A DNA stretch of 64,000 nucleotides from Alphaproteobacteria bacterium (GCA_017307375.1 JAFKFH010000017.1:1-64000); one strand, 5' to 3'; shown: positions 16,395 through 25,549, counted from the first letter of the stretch. The notes: generated from the sequence alone by a model not told the origin. Program-made: numbers and translations.

Positions 16395-17717
16395 TCAGGC
16401 CGGCTGCGCCACCATCGCCAGCAATCCCGCGACCTCGTCGTCACCGGCCAGGCCATCGATCGCAGCACGGAGGGATTGCTGCCGCGCCGGCCCCAGCCCG
16501 GAAGTCAGACGGGTGAATTTGGCCGCCACCTCGTCGTTTGACAACGGCGCGGCCGGGTCGCCGCGCGCCGGCGTCACGTCTGAGACCAGCGAACGACCGT
16601 CGCGCAACGTGAAGGTGACGCGCGCCAGACGTTCGGCGGGAAAACGCGCGGCCAGATCCGGGTCGGTCACGAGATCGATGCGATGGCTGAGATCCAGAAT
16701 CGCCGCATCGGCCAGTGCCGCCCCGCCGATGTCGGCGGCGCCCAGGCCGCCGCGGGTCAGGATCGCGGCCAGCGGAAAGGCGATCGCATATTGGGCAGCC
16801 TCGGTTGTCGCCGGTGCGGCACCGGCCAGCCGTACCCCCTCAGCGAAAGTTTCCACCTTGATCCGGGCGATCGCTTCAGGCGCCACGCGATGGCCGAGTT
16901 GCAGCGCACGCCCGGCCTCGATGGCCGGCTGGGCCCAGCGGCAGACCGGATAGGGTTTGAAATACTGCTCCATGATCCGCCAGCGGCTGCCGAGATCGGC
17001 CCAGAGATCCGCGACCGCCGCCTCCTCCAGCAGCACGGCGGGCGCGCCGGTGAAGCCGGCTGCGGCCAGATACCCGGCCGAGACGCCGGCCAAGGCCCCC
17101 CAGCCCGAGCCGTCCTTGACCATCGTCGGATGGTCGATGCAGCGCATCATCTGACTGCGCGGCCCGTGATACTCGGCAATGCCCGCCGCCTCGCGCGTAT
17201 GGGCGAGGTCGAGGCCGAGCAGGCGCGCGGTCAGGACGGCACAGGCGATCGCGTTCCAGGCGCCGGAGGTGTGATAATCCAGAGCAGTGCGATGCAGCGC
17301 GATGCCTGCCCGGGTGGCGATCTCATAGCCAGCCACGACCGCGGTGATCAGGTCCCGGCCCCGCTGGCGGCCGCCTTCGGCGTCCATCACGGCAAGAACG
17401 GCCGGCAGGATCGCGACACCGGCATGTCCCTTGGTCAGTGCGTGGCCATCATGGGCATCGAAAGCGTCGATCTGCGAGGCGGCGGCGAAGGCCGCCCCCG
17501 AGGCGCTGACCGGCCGGCCGTCGAAGATCAGCCGCGCCGGGCTGCGCCCGGCCGCCATCTGATCCGCCGCGAAATCGCGCACGATGGCGGCCAGCGCGGT
17601 TTCCGCCCCCGCCGCGGCGACACCGATGAGATCGAGGATGCAGCGCGACGCCTGCGCGACCACCGGCGGCGGCAGGTCGGCATAGCGCAGTTCATGGGCA
17701 AAGGCGAACACGGTCAT
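16395..17717 (-). CDS. MmgE/PrpD-family protein
   Basis: This 440-residue protein belongs to the MmgE/PrpD family, which includes 2-methylcitrate dehydratase, cis-aconitate decarboxylase and many uncharacterised members. Family features are FAHELRYADLPPPVV at the start, AFDAHDGHALTKGHAGVAILPA, and the lid-domain region YHTSGAWNAI. It overlaps the nitrilase-type gene upstream as ATGA, so both are made together, downstream of an osmoprotectant transporter. No methylcitrate cycle genes are near, so a dehydratase or isomerase on another acid is more likely than true PrpD function. Confidence 0.85.
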   Translation of the reverse strand: MTVFAFAHELRYADLPPPVVAQASRCILDLIGVAAAGAETALAAIVRDFAADQMAAGRSPARLIFDGRPVSASGAAFAAASQIDAFDAHDGHALTKGHAGVAILPAVLAVMDAEGGRQRGRDLITAVVAGYEIATRAGIALHRTALDYHTSGAWNAIACAVLTARLLGLDLAHTREAAGIAEYHGPRSQMMRCIDHPTMVKDGSGWGALAGVSAGYLAAAGFTGAPAVLLEEAAVADLWADLGSRWRIMEQYFKPYPVCRWAQPAIEAGRALQLGHRVAPEAIARIKVETFAEGVRLAGAAPATTEAAQYAIAFPLAAILTRGGLGAADIGGAALADAAILDLSHRIDLVTDPDLAARFPAERLARVTFTLRDGRSLVSDVTPARGDPAAPLSNDEVAAKFTRLTSGLGPARQQSLRAAIDGLAGDDEVAGLLAMVAQPA

Positions 17718-18541
17718 CGCAAGTTCCTCAGGGTTTCGGCCAGCAGCGCCTGCACGGTCAGCGGCGCGGCATCACGCATGGTCGGCAGGCGGTGGCGGGC
17801 CGCGCCGATGTCCTTCAGTGCGATATCGGCGGCAATGATTTCGGGCCCCTCGCCGGCCAGGGCAAGGCAGCGGCCGTCGGCATCGAGAATGCGCGAGCCG
17901 CCCCAGAAATCGAGCGTGCCACGCCGGCCGCAATGATTGGCCATCGCCAGCGGCATGCCGTAGGTCATCGCGATATGGCGCAGCGTGACCTCCCAGCCGC
18001 CGGGATTGTCGAAGCCGTCGCCGACGGCCGCCCGGGCCGAGGCAATCGGCAGCAGCATCAGTGCCGCGCCTTTGAGCGCAGCGAGCCAAGGCAGGGCCGG
18101 GTTCCAGGCATCGGCGCAGATCAGCGTGGCCGCCGGCCAGCCCGGCAGCGCCTCGACGAGATCGAGGCGCCGGCCGGGGGCGAAATGCTTGCCTTCCTCC
18201 AGCCCGCCGTAGGTCGGCAGGTTCAGCTTGCGGTGGCTGCCCACGACCGCACCGCCGCGCAGCAGCGCCGCGGCATTGTGGAACAATCCCGGCTGCCCCG
18301 CTTCGATGAAGCCGGCGAGCACCGCGACATCCCCGGCGAGTTCCACCAGATCGGCGGCGATGCAGGCCGCGGCCATGTCGGGCACGGTACGGTAGTCGGT
18401 AAGGGAAAGTTCGGGGAAGACCAGGAGGTCGACGCCGCGTGCGCCCGCCTCGGCGATGGCGGCGCGATGCAGGGCGAGGTTCTGGTCCTTGTCGGCGGTG
18501 CAGGCGATCTGCGCCACCCCCAGCCGGATCACGGTTTTCAT
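17714..18541 (-). CDS. Carbon-nitrogen hydrolase (nitrilase superfamily)
   Basis: This 275-residue cytoplasmic enzyme has the complete catalytic triad: E44 in FPELSLTDY, K105 in HRKLNLP and C142 in ICADAWNP. Such enzymes hydrolyse amides, carbamoyl compounds or nitriles. The length fits the omega-amidase, carbamoyl-putrescine amidohydrolase and ribosome-independent amidase branches. It follows the OsmF-like binding-protein gene and is coupled by ATGA to the MmgE/PrpD gene, suggesting degradation of whatever the transporter imports, or of a nitrogen-containing intermediate. Confidence 0.87.
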   Translation of the reverse strand: MKTVIRLGVAQIACTADKDQNLALHRAAIAEAGARGVDLLVFPELSLTDYRTVPDMAAACIAADLVELAGDVAVLAGFIEAGQPGLFHNAAALLRGGAVVGSHRKLNLPTYGGLEEGKHFAPGRRLDLVEALPGWPAATLICADAWNPALPWLAALKGAALMLLPIASARAAVGDGFDNPGGWEVTLRHIAMTYGMPLAMANHCGRRGTLDFWGGSRILDADGRCLALAGEGPEIIAADIALKDIGAARHRLPTMRDAAPLTVQALLAETLRNLR

Positions 18542-18583
18542 GACGATGAGCGGGCCCCCGCCGTCAGGCGGGGACCCCGGAGA

Positions 18584-19474
18584 TCAGACCAGGTTCTGCG
18601 ACTTCAGGAAGCCGGCGGCGACATCCTCGACCGTCTTCTTGTCGACATCGACCGAAGCGTTCAGCCGGGCCATCGTCGCATCGTCGAGCTTCGCCGACAG
18701 GCCGTTGAGGATCTCGGCCAGCTTGGGGTTCTTGTCGAGGGTCTCCTTGCGCACCACCGGGGTCAGCGCGTAGGACGGGAAGAACCCCTTGTCGTCCTTC
18801 AGCACCAGGAAATCGAAGGCCGGGACGCGGCCGTCGGTGGCGAATACGAGGCCGACCTCGACCTGCGAATCCTTCAGCGCCTGGTAGACCAGCCCGGTAT
18901 CCATGCGGACGACGTTGTCACGACCGAACGAGAAACCATAGGCTTCCTCGAGCGGCTTCAGCCCGTCGGGCCGCGCATAGAATTCGGCATTGCAGCCGAA
19001 CTTCATGGCCGCGCCGCCCTTGACCTTTGCCGACAGGTCGGACAGCGAGGCGATGCCCTTCGACTGCGCATCGGCCTTGCGCATGGCCAGCGCGTAGGTG
19101 TTGTTGGCCTTGGACGGGTTGAGCCAGACCAGCCCCTTGGCCGCGTCGAGTTCCTTGACCTTGGCGTAGGTCGCGGCGGCATCGAGCTTGTCGGCCACCT
19201 TGTTGAAGGTGATCAGCGAGGTGCCGGTGTATTCCCAATAGACATCGACCTGGCCGTTTTCCTGGGCCTGGCGCAGCGGGGCGGTGCCGAGGCCGGCACG
19301 TTTGTCGACGGTGAAGCCCTTGGCCTTCAGCAGCTGGGTTGTCATCTCGGCCATCAATTGCTGCTCGGTGAAGTTCTTGCCGCCGACGACAACGGTCTGG
19401 GCAAGGGCAGCACCCGACAGCAAGGTCGCGGCAATGGCGCCGAGCGCGAAGGTCTTGAGGCTGTGCAGAATCAT
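18584..19474 (-). CDS. Osmoprotectant-type ABC transporter substrate-binding protein (OsmF/YehZ-like)
   Basis: This is a 296-residue periplasmic protein with the signal peptide FALGAIAATLLSGAALAQ followed by VVVGGKNFTEQQLMAEM, the hallmark start of the OpuAC/OsmF branch. VDVYWEYTGTSL, NNTYALAMRK and GLVFATDGRVPAFD are typical of glycine betaine/choline-type binding domains. It is the fourth gene of a permease-ATPase-permease-binding protein set. Substrates are probably quaternary amines; YehZYXW-type systems have low betaine affinity, so a catabolic substrate is plausible. Confidence 0.88.
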   Translation of the reverse strand: MILHSLKTFALGAIAATLLSGAALAQTVVVGGKNFTEQQLMAEMTTQLLKAKGFTVDKRAGLGTAPLRQAQENGQVDVYWEYTGTSLITFNKVADKLDAAATYAKVKELDAAKGLVWLNPSKANNTYALAMRKADAQSKGIASLSDLSAKVKGGAAMKFGCNAEFYARPDGLKPLEEAYGFSFGRDNVVRMDTGLVYQALKDSQVEVGLVFATDGRVPAFDFLVLKDDKGFFPSYALTPVVRKETLDKNPKLAEILNGLSAKLDDATMARLNASVDVDKKTVEDVAAGFLKSQNLV

Positions 19475-19492
19475 GGAAGTCCTCTCCTGTTT

Positions 19493-20236
19493 TTATCGCA
19501 ACGGATTGACGCCGCGCGGCACCAGCCAGAACTGCAGCTGGCCCACGATGATGTCGACGAGCACCGCAAGCAGCGCGGTCGGGACGGCGCCGGCGAGCAG
19601 CAGGCCCGGCTCCATCAGATCGATACCGGTGAAGATCAACTCGCCCAGCCCGCCGCCCCCGATGAGGAAGGCAAGCGGCACGGTGCCGACATTGATCGCC
19701 AGCGCGGTGCGGATGCCGGCGAGGATCACGAACATCGCGTTCGGCAGCTCGACCTTCAGCAGGATCTGCGCCCCGGTCATGCCCATGCCGCGCGCCGCTT
19801 CGATCAGCGGCGCCGGCACGCTCTTCAGCCCCGCCACGGTGTTCAGCATGACCGGCAGCAGGGTCAGCACGACCAGCCCGAACAGCGCCGACGGGGTACC
19901 CAGCCCCAGCACCGTCATCGCCAGCGCGAGAATGGCCAGCGTCGGGATCGTCGTGCCGAGGTTGATGACCTGCCCGATCGCCGCCCCCAGCAATGGGAGG
20001 CGGCTGCGCGCGATCACGATCCCCAGCGGCACGCCGATGGCGATGGCGATGCCACCAGATATCGCAACCAGCATCATGTGCTGGCGGGCGAGATAGACGA
20101 TATCCTCGCGGTATTTCAGGATCGCCGGCACGATGCCCGAGGCCTGGGCCCAGACCCCCAGCGCGAACACCGCCAGCAGCACCATACCCCGCCAGGTGCG
20201 ATGGCCGGCACCGGGTTGAACCGCGCTAACGGTCAC
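19493..20236 (-). CDS. Osmoprotectant-type ABC transporter permease
   Basis: This 247-residue inner-membrane permease has about five helices and the binding-protein-dependent transport motif in EAARGMGMTGAQILLKVELPNA, which docks the ATPase. The GTG at 20236 is chosen because it overlaps the ATPase 3' end by 11 bases; a longer frame upstream would run far into that gene. NVGTVPLAFLIGGGGLGELIF is typical of OpuB/YehW permeases. It forms a heteromeric channel with the permease at 21343. Confidence 0.86.
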   Translation of the reverse strand: MTVSAVQPGAGHRTWRGMVLLAVFALGVWAQASGIVPAILKYREDIVYLARQHMMLVAISGGIAIAIGVPLGIVIARSRLPLLGAAIGQVINLGTTIPTLAILALAMTVLGLGTPSALFGLVVLTLLPVMLNTVAGLKSVPAPLIEAARGMGMTGAQILLKVELPNAMFVILAGIRTALAINVGTVPLAFLIGGGGLGELIFTGIDLMEPGLLLAGAVPTALLAVLVDIIVGQLQFWLVPRGVNPLR

Positions 20237-21332
20237 GGTAGGTCGCCCCCAGCAGATGGGTAATGCCGCGCTGGGTGACATAGCCACGGTAGAACCCGTC
20301 GTCGTCGACGCAGGGCAGCCAGGTCAGGTCGTGCATGAACATCAGCGAGACGGCCGTGCGCAGGTCGTCGCGCAGGTTCACCATGCAGGGCAGCTTTTCA
20401 TGATGTTCGCCGACCGTGCCGGGACGGCCATGGGCGGCATCGAGGCGGACGAAGCCGCGGGCGCGCCCGCGCGGCCCGACCATGACGATCGAGACGTGGC
20501 CACGTTCCGCCATCAGCCGCGCGGCGGTCTCCAGCGTATCGTCGGCCCGCACCAGCGGCGGATCGCCGACCATCGCTTCGGCGACCTTGAGCAGGCGCAG
20601 GCGCTTGAGCGTACGGTCGGACCCGACAAAATCGGCAACGAAGCTGTCGACCGGATGGGCCAGGATATTGTCGGGCGTGTCGTACTGGATCAGCCGGCCG
20701 GCGCGGAAGATCGCGACCCGGCTGGCCATCTTGACCGCCTCGTCGATATCGTGGCTGACGAAGACGACGGTCTTCTTCAGCTCGGCCTGCAGCTTCATGA
20801 ACTCGTCCTGGATCACCTCGCGGTTGATCGGGTCGATCGCGCCGAACGGCTCGTCCATCAGCAGGACCGGGGGATCGGCAGCCAGCGCCCGCACGACGCC
20901 GACCCGCTGCTGCTGCCCGCCCGAGAGTTCCTTCGGGTAGCGCTTCAGGAAGATGCCGGGGTCGAGATTGACCATCTCGAGCAATTGCGCCGCACGCTTG
21001 CGCGACTGCCGCCGGTCGTGTCCCAGAAGGTCCGGCACGACGCAGATGTTGTCCTCGACCGTCTTGTTCGGAAACAGGCCGATCTGCTGGATCACGTAGC
21101 CGATCGACCGGCGCAGCGTCACTTCGTCGACGGTCGCGGTATCGCGCCCGTCGACGAAGATCTTGCCCGAGGTCGGCTGGATCAGCCGGTTGATCATCTT
21201 CATCGTCGTCGTCTTGCCGCAGCCCGAGGGGCCGAGCAGCACGCAAACCTCGCCGGCCCCGACCTCCATGTCGACGCCGTCGACTGCGGTGATCCCGGCA
21301 AAGATCTTGCTGACATGGTCGAGCCTGATCAT
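20226..21332 (-). CDS. Osmoprotectant-type ABC transporter ATP-binding protein with CBS domain
   Basis: This 368-residue ATPase shows Walker A GPSGCGKTTTMKMINRL, the signature [10 protein letters not shown], Walker B LLMDEPFGAIDP, and the H-loop VSHDIDEAV. MKMINRL and the C-terminal CBS-like region (about residues 245-360; LRADDT..., HDLTWLPCVDDDGFYRGYVT) mark the ProV/OpuCA group, in which CBS domains sense ionic strength. It is encoded between the two permeases of the system. Confidence 0.9.
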   Translation of the reverse strand: MIRLDHVSKIFAGITAVDGVDMEVGAGEVCVLLGPSGCGKTTTMKMINRLIQPTSGKIFVDGRDTATVDEVTLRRSIGYVIQQIGLFPNKTVEDNICVVPDLLGHDRRQSRKRAAQLLEMVNLDPGIFLKRYPKELSGGQQQRVGVVRALAADPPVLLMDEPFGAIDPINREVIQDEFMKLQAELKKTVVFVSHDIDEAVKMASRVAIFRAGRLIQYDTPDNILAHPVDSFVADFVGSDRTLKRLRLLKVAEAMVGDPPLVRADDTLETAARLMAERGHVSIVMVGPRGRARGFVRLDAAHGRPGTVGEHHEKLPCMVNLRDDLRTAVSLMFMHDLTWLPCVDDDGFYRGYVTQRGITHLLGATYRDR

Positions 21333-21342
21333 GCCCGGGCCC

Positions 21343-21990
21343 TCAGCGCAGGCCGGGCGACGTCAGCCGTCGCTGCAGATAGACCAGGGCGAGATCGGCC
21401 GTGATCGCCAGCACCGAGACGGCGACGGCCCCCGTCACCAGCTGCCGGAAGTCGGTCTGGGAGATGCCGCGCGAAATGAAGGTGCCGAGACCGCCGGCGC
21501 CGATGTAGGTCGCGATGGTGGCGATCGCGATGTTAAGAACGACCGCGTTGCGCACCCCGTTGACGATCACCGGCAGCGCGATCGGCAGTTCGACCTCGCG
21601 CAGCCGCTGCAGCGACGTCATGCCCATGCCCCGCGCAGCCTCACGCAGGGCCGGATCGATGTTCATGATCGCCGTGTAGGTGTTGCGGATGATCGGCAGC
21701 TGCGAATAGAGGATCAGGGCGATCACCGCCGGCAGATAGCCGATGCCATGACCGATCGGCGACAGCAGCGGGATCAGCACGCCGAACAGCGCGACCGAGG
21801 GAATGGTCATGACGATCGCGGCGACGTAGAGCACGCGATCGGCCCAGCCGCGGTGCTGGGTGATCAGGATGCCGATCGGCACCCCGGTGACGATCGCCAG
21901 GGCGACCGCGACCGAGACGAGCGACAGATGCTCGCCCGCCCTGACGGCGATGATCGGCCAGTTGTCGATGGCAAAGCGCAGCGTGTCCAA
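21343..21990 (-). CDS. Osmoprotectant-type ABC transporter permease
   Basis: This roughly 215-residue permease has the ATPase-docking loop EAARGMGMTSLQRLREVELPIA and ends 10 bases before the ATPase gene. No ATG is available near the N-terminus. TTG 21990 (LDTLRFAIDNWP) has a GGGGG stretch eight bases upstream and matches where the family usually starts; TTG 22035 is an alternative that adds 15 polar residues. IATYIGAGGLGTFISRGISQ is conserved in the OpuB/YehY group. It is the first structural gene after the GlxA-type regulator on the same strand. Confidence 0.84.
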   Translation of the reverse strand: MDTLRFAIDNWPIIAVRAGEHLSLVSVAVALAIVTGVPIGILITQHRGWADRVLYVAAIVMTIPSVALFGVLIPLLSPIGHGIGYLPAVIALILYSQLPIIRNTYTAIMNIDPALREAARGMGMTSLQRLREVELPIALPVIVNGVRNAVVLNIAIATIATYIGAGGLGTFISRGISQTDFRQLVTGAVAVSVLAITADLALVYLQRRLTSPGLR

Positions 21991-22120
21991 GATCGAAGCC
22001 CCCGTTTCTTCTTGGCGACCGACTTGTTCTGGCAACCCCGCCGGCTCATCGTCAGAGTGTTGCCTGCACGGGCGCCGCCTGCCCCCATGCCTTACGACCT
22101 GCTAGAGCAGGAACGCGACA

Positions 22121-23101
22121 TCAGGCCCCGCCCGGCCGCCGCAGATCCGACGGCCGCGTCTGATAGGCCCGGCGAAACCAGCGGGCGAAATGCGACGTCG
22201 AGGCAAAGCCGGTCGCAACCGCGACGTCGAGGACCGGCACGTCGGAATAAAGCAGCAGTTCGCGTGCCCGCTCGAGCCGCAGGCCGACATAGTGCCGGGC
22301 CGGCGTCACCTTGAGATAGCGCAGGAACAGGCGCTCGACCTGGCGCGAGGTCAGGCCGACCCGATCAGCGATCTCGGCGATGCCGAGCGGTTCCTCGATG
22401 TGATGGCGCATCAGCTCGATGGCCGCGCGCAAGGCGTTGGGCAGGTTGGCGAGGCTCTGGTCCCGGCCGCCGCGCTGGTCGTCGCGCTCGTCGCGAATGC
22501 GCTCATGGTGGAACTGATTGGCGACGCCGCGGGCCAGATCGGCGCCGTGCTGTTCGGAAATGATCTGCAGCATCAGGTCCATCGCCGCGGTGCCGCCCGA
22601 ACAGGTCATCCGGTCGCGGTCGATCTCGAAGATCTTGCCGGTGCAGATCAGATGGGGAAATTCCTCCTCGAAGGCCGGACGGTTTTCCCAATGGATGGTG
22701 CAGCGATAGCCGCCGAGCAGACCGGCGCGGGCAAGCAGGTAGGTGCCGGTGGACAACGACCCGATGACGATGCCGCGGCGGGCGGCCTGGCGCAGCGCGC
22801 CCAGCGCGCGGCGCTCGTCGGGCGCCTGGATCCGCAATCCCCCGCAGACGAAGACATAGGCGGCCTGCGCGACGGCCTCGTCGAAGACCTCGGTGCGGAA
22901 CTCGACTCCGTTGGACGCCGTGACCGGCCGGCCGTCGAGACTGGCGAAATGCCAGCGATAGAGCGCGCGCTGGGCCAGCCGGTTGGCCGAACGCAGCGGC
23001 TCGACCGCCGAGGCCAGGCTCATCATCGACATGCCGTCGACCAAGAGGAACACGAAGCCGCATTCGAGCCCGCCCTTGGGCGGCACCGCCGTTCCAGCCA
23101 T
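22121..23101 (-). CDS. GlxA-type AraC-family regulator (DJ-1/GATase1-like domain plus AraC HTH)
   Basis: This 326-residue protein combines an N-terminal DJ-1/PfpI-like domain (about 8-180; FVFLLVDGMSMMSLASAVEP, FVCGGLRIQ, GSLSTGTYLLARAG) with a C-terminal AraC DNA-binding domain (VGLTSRQVERLFLRYL, ATGFASTSHFARWFRR). ATG 23101 follows AAGGAGG with good spacing. GbdR, SouR and CdhR, the glycine betaine, sarcosine and carnitine regulators of Pseudomonas, have this architecture. It is divergent from a betaine-demethylase-like Rieske oxygenase and upstream of the osmoprotectant transporter, so it probably activates one or both. Confidence 0.88.
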   Translation of the reverse strand: MAGTAVPPKGGLECGFVFLLVDGMSMMSLASAVEPLRSANRLAQRALYRWHFASLDGRPVTASNGVEFRTEVFDEAVAQAAYVFVCGGLRIQAPDERRALGALRQAARRGIVIGSLSTGTYLLARAGLLGGYRCTIHWENRPAFEEEFPHLICTGKIFEIDRDRMTCSGGTAAMDLMLQIISEQHGADLARGVANQFHHERIRDERDDQRGGRDQSLANLPNALRAAIELMRHHIEEPLGIAEIADRVGLTSRQVERLFLRYLKVTPARHYVGLRLERARELLLYSDVPVLDVAVATGFASTSHFARWFRRAYQTRPSDLRRPGGA

Positions 23102-23156
23102 GGTGATAGCCTCCTTGTCCAAGGGTCTCCGATCGCTGGCGACACAACATAGGCAG

Positions 23157-23186
23157 ATCCGACATGTGAGAATACAAATCCGACAT
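23157..23186. promoter_or_regulatory. Tandem direct repeats, candidate AraC/GlxA-type binding site
   Basis: ATCCGACAT occurs at 23157-23165 and again at 23178-23186. The 21-bp period puts both copies on one face of the helix, the standard layout for an AraC-family dimer. The site lies between the divergent GlxA-type regulator (start 23101) and the Rieske oxygenase gene (start 23301). Confidence 0.6.
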
Positions 23187-23300
23187 ATCGGGGCGAACCA
23201 TGTCGTCTCCATCGCCGCAACGGTCGCAAACCGGCCGGCAAATGCCCGGGGATGGCGCAATGATCGGGCCTGTCGTCGTCATCAAGGGCCAGGCCAGATC

Positions 23301-24533
23301 ATGATCCCAGCCGACCGCATCCAATCCCTGCTGGCCGAGCGCCGCGACGGTTTCAGCCTGCCCCAGGCCTTCTACGTCGACGAAGCCTTCCACGAAGCCG
23401 ACATCGCCGCGGTCTTCGAGACCGAGTGGCTGTTCGCCTGCAATGTCTGCGAGATCAGAAAGCCCGGCGATTTCCTGACGCTGACGATCGGCCGCAACCC
23501 GGTCATCGTGCTGCGCGACCGCGACGGCCAGGTACGGGCCTTCCACAATACCTGCCGACATCGCGGTTCGCGCATCTGCCTGGCCGAGAAGGGCCACGCC
23601 CATCGCCTGACCTGCAGCTATCACCAATGGGTCTACGAGCTCGACGGCCGGCTGCTGCACGCCCGCCAGATGCCTGGCGACTTCGACCCGGCCGGCTACG
23701 GCCTGAAACCGGTCGCGGTCGAGGTCAATTGCGGCATGGTCTATATCTGCCTCGCCGAAACCCCGCCCGATCTGGCGCATTTTCGCCGCACCGTCGCGCC
23801 CTATATCGCGCCGCATCAGCCCGACCGCACCAAGGTCGCCCATGAGATGACGCTGATCGAGGAGGCGAACTGGAAACTGGTCATCGAGAACAACCGCGAA
23901 TGCTACCATTGTGCGGGCAATCACCCGGAGCTTCTGGCCACGCTGGTCGAGTTCGCGCTGCCGGACGATCCCCGCGGCACTGCCGATTTCCAGAAGCTGA
24001 TGGATCGCCAGACGGCCCGCTGGGAAAGTCACGGCCTGCCGCATCTGCCAGCCGACGGCGGGCAGGAATTCCGCTGCATCCGCCTGCCGTTCCATGACGG
24101 GGCGCTATCGTTCACGATGGACGGCGGCCCGGCCTGTCGCAAGCTGCTCGGCGACTTCACCGACCCGGATCTCGGCTCGGTCCGCATGTTCAGGGTGCCC
24201 AACAACTGGAACCATTTCCTGGCCGATCACATCATCCATTTCCGCGTCCTGCCCCTTTCCGCCGGCCGGACCGCCGTGCGCACCACCTGGCTGGTTCATG
24301 AGGATGCGATCGAGGGGGTCGACTACGACATCGAGCGCTTGACCCGGGTCTGGATCGCCACCAACGACCAGGATGCGCGGCTGGCCCAGATCAATCACGA
24401 GGGCATCGCCTCGATGGCCTATCGCCCCGGCCCTTATGCCCCGTCGGAATTCATGCTGCGCAATTTCACCAACTGGTATGCCGGCAAGATGGCCGCCTTC
24501 TTTGGCACGCCGCTCGCGCAGGCGGCCGAGTGA
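23301..24533 (+). CDS. Rieske non-heme iron oxygenase, glycine betaine demethylase (GbcA)-like
   Basis: This 410-residue oxygenase component has the Rieske cluster ligands C85-x-H87 and C105-xx-H108 (TCRHRG and CSYHQW) and the mononuclear iron histidines H203 and H208 in ECYHCAGNH. Its start, MIPADRIQSLLAERRDGFSL, resembles GbcA, the oxygenase converting glycine betaine to dimethylglycine and formaldehyde; stachydrine (proline betaine) and carnitine-type oxygenases are close relatives. It overlaps the reductase gene as GTGA and is divergent from a GlxA-type regulator. The exact methylated amine remains open. Confidence 0.85.
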   Translation: MIPADRIQSLLAERRDGFSLPQAFYVDEAFHEADIAAVFETEWLFACNVCEIRKPGDFLTLTIGRNPVIVLRDRDGQVRAFHNTCRHRGSRICLAEKGHAHRLTCSYHQWVYELDGRLLHARQMPGDFDPAGYGLKPVAVEVNCGMVYICLAETPPDLAHFRRTVAPYIAPHQPDRTKVAHEMTLIEEANWKLVIENNRECYHCAGNHPELLATLVEFALPDDPRGTADFQKLMDRQTARWESHGLPHLPADGGQEFRCIRLPFHDGALSFTMDGGPACRKLLGDFTDPDLGSVRMFRVPNNWNHFLADHIIHFRVLPLSAGRTAVRTTWLVHEDAIEGVDYDIERLTRVWIATNDQDARLAQINHEGIASMAYRPGPYAPSEFMLRNFTNWYAGKMAAFFGTPLAQAAE

Positions 24534-25528
24534 ACGCCATGCTGCTCGACTGCATCGCGGTGCGCGACGAGACGCCGACGGTCAAGACCTTCGCCCTGCG
24601 TCCGCGGGAAACAGGGTTCAGCCATCTGCCCGGCCAGGCCGTGACGCTCGCCCTCGATATCGAGAGAGAGACGCTCTACCGGACGTTCTCCATCGCCTCG
24701 GCCCCGGGCGGCGAGACGATCGAGCTGACCATCAAGCGCCATCCGCAGGGGCGCGCGACCGGCTGGCTGCACCAGGTGCTCGGGCCGGGCATGACGGTCT
24801 CGGCCAGCGGTCCGATCGGACGTTTCGTGCTGGACGGCGCGGGGCCGGTCGCCTTCGTCTCGGCCGGCTCCGGCGCATCGCCACTGATGGCGATGCTGCG
24901 CCATCTCGCCGCCGCAGCGCCCGGTACCGATGTCGCCTGGTTCCATGCGGCGCGCGACGAAGAGGAAGTGGTGTTCGCCCGGGAATTGACCGCGCTGCAG
25001 CGGCAACTGCCGAAGCTGTCGGTCAGCGTCGTTCTGAGCAGGCCCGGCCCGGGCTGGTTCGGCTATCGCGGCCGGCTTGGCCGACGTCTCTTGTCGGTGG
25101 CCATTCCCGATTTTGCCCGACGGCGGGTCTATTGCTGCGGGCCCGATGGCTTCATGCAAGCCGCACGGTTGATCCATGCGGCAGAGGGTGGCGCGAAGGA
25201 CGATTTCCGCATCGAGCATTTTGGCGCCGCGCCGAAGGCACCCGGCGTCCCTGTCGGCGAAACCGACGCCTCGACGGTCGAGGTGACACTGGGTGAGCGC
25301 AGCTTTCCCGTCGCCCCGACCGAGACGATCCTGGAGGCCGCAACCCGCCGGCAGATCGTGATCCCCTGCGGCTGCGCCAGCGGCATCTGCGGCACCTGCC
25401 GGGTGAAGATCGTGACAGGCGAGGTGACGATGCGGCACAACGGCGGCCTCTCGCCCGAGGACGAAGCCGCTGGCTACATCCTCGCGTGCTCGTCACGCCC
25501 GAGGACCGACGTGACGATCACGCTGTAA
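24530..25528 (+). CDS. Ferredoxin-type reductase of the Rieske oxygenase (GbcB-like)
   Basis: This 332-residue electron-transfer protein has an FAD-binding domain (residues 1-100; YRTFSIAS), an NAD(P)H domain (VSAGSGASPLMAMLR, CCGPDGFM) and a C-terminal plant-type [2Fe-2S] domain with CGCASGICGTC and a distal ACSS cysteine. The order FAD-NAD-2Fe2S is that of GbcB and other class IA/IB oxygenase reductases. GTG 24530 overlaps the oxygenase stop as GTGA; ATG 24539 is a possible alternative start. It would pass electrons from NAD(P)H to the oxygenase at 23301. Confidence 0.88.
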   Translation: MNAMLLDCIAVRDETPTVKTFALRPRETGFSHLPGQAVTLALDIERETLYRTFSIASAPGGETIELTIKRHPQGRATGWLHQVLGPGMTVSASGPIGRFVLDGAGPVAFVSAGSGASPLMAMLRHLAAAAPGTDVAWFHAARDEEEVVFARELTALQRQLPKLSVSVVLSRPGPGWFGYRGRLGRRLLSVAIPDFARRRVYCCGPDGFMQAARLIHAAEGGAKDDFRIEHFGAAPKAPGVPVGETDASTVEVTLGERSFPVAPTETILEAATRRQIVIPCGCASGICGTCRVKIVTGEVTMRHNGGLSPEDEAAGYILACSSRPRTDVTITL

Positions 25529-25549
25529 TGGGCCGTCAATCAGACCCGC

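Noticed and set aside
18556-18573. CCCCGCC/GGCGGGG hairpin between the OsmF-like and nitrilase genes
   Set aside because: No T run and only 7 bp in very GC-rich DNA; too weak to call a terminator, and the genes look co-transcribed.
17792-20263. Forward open frame of about 820 codons
   Set aside because: Antisense to the nitrilase, OsmF-like and permease genes; no motif, biased composition and no ribosome site.
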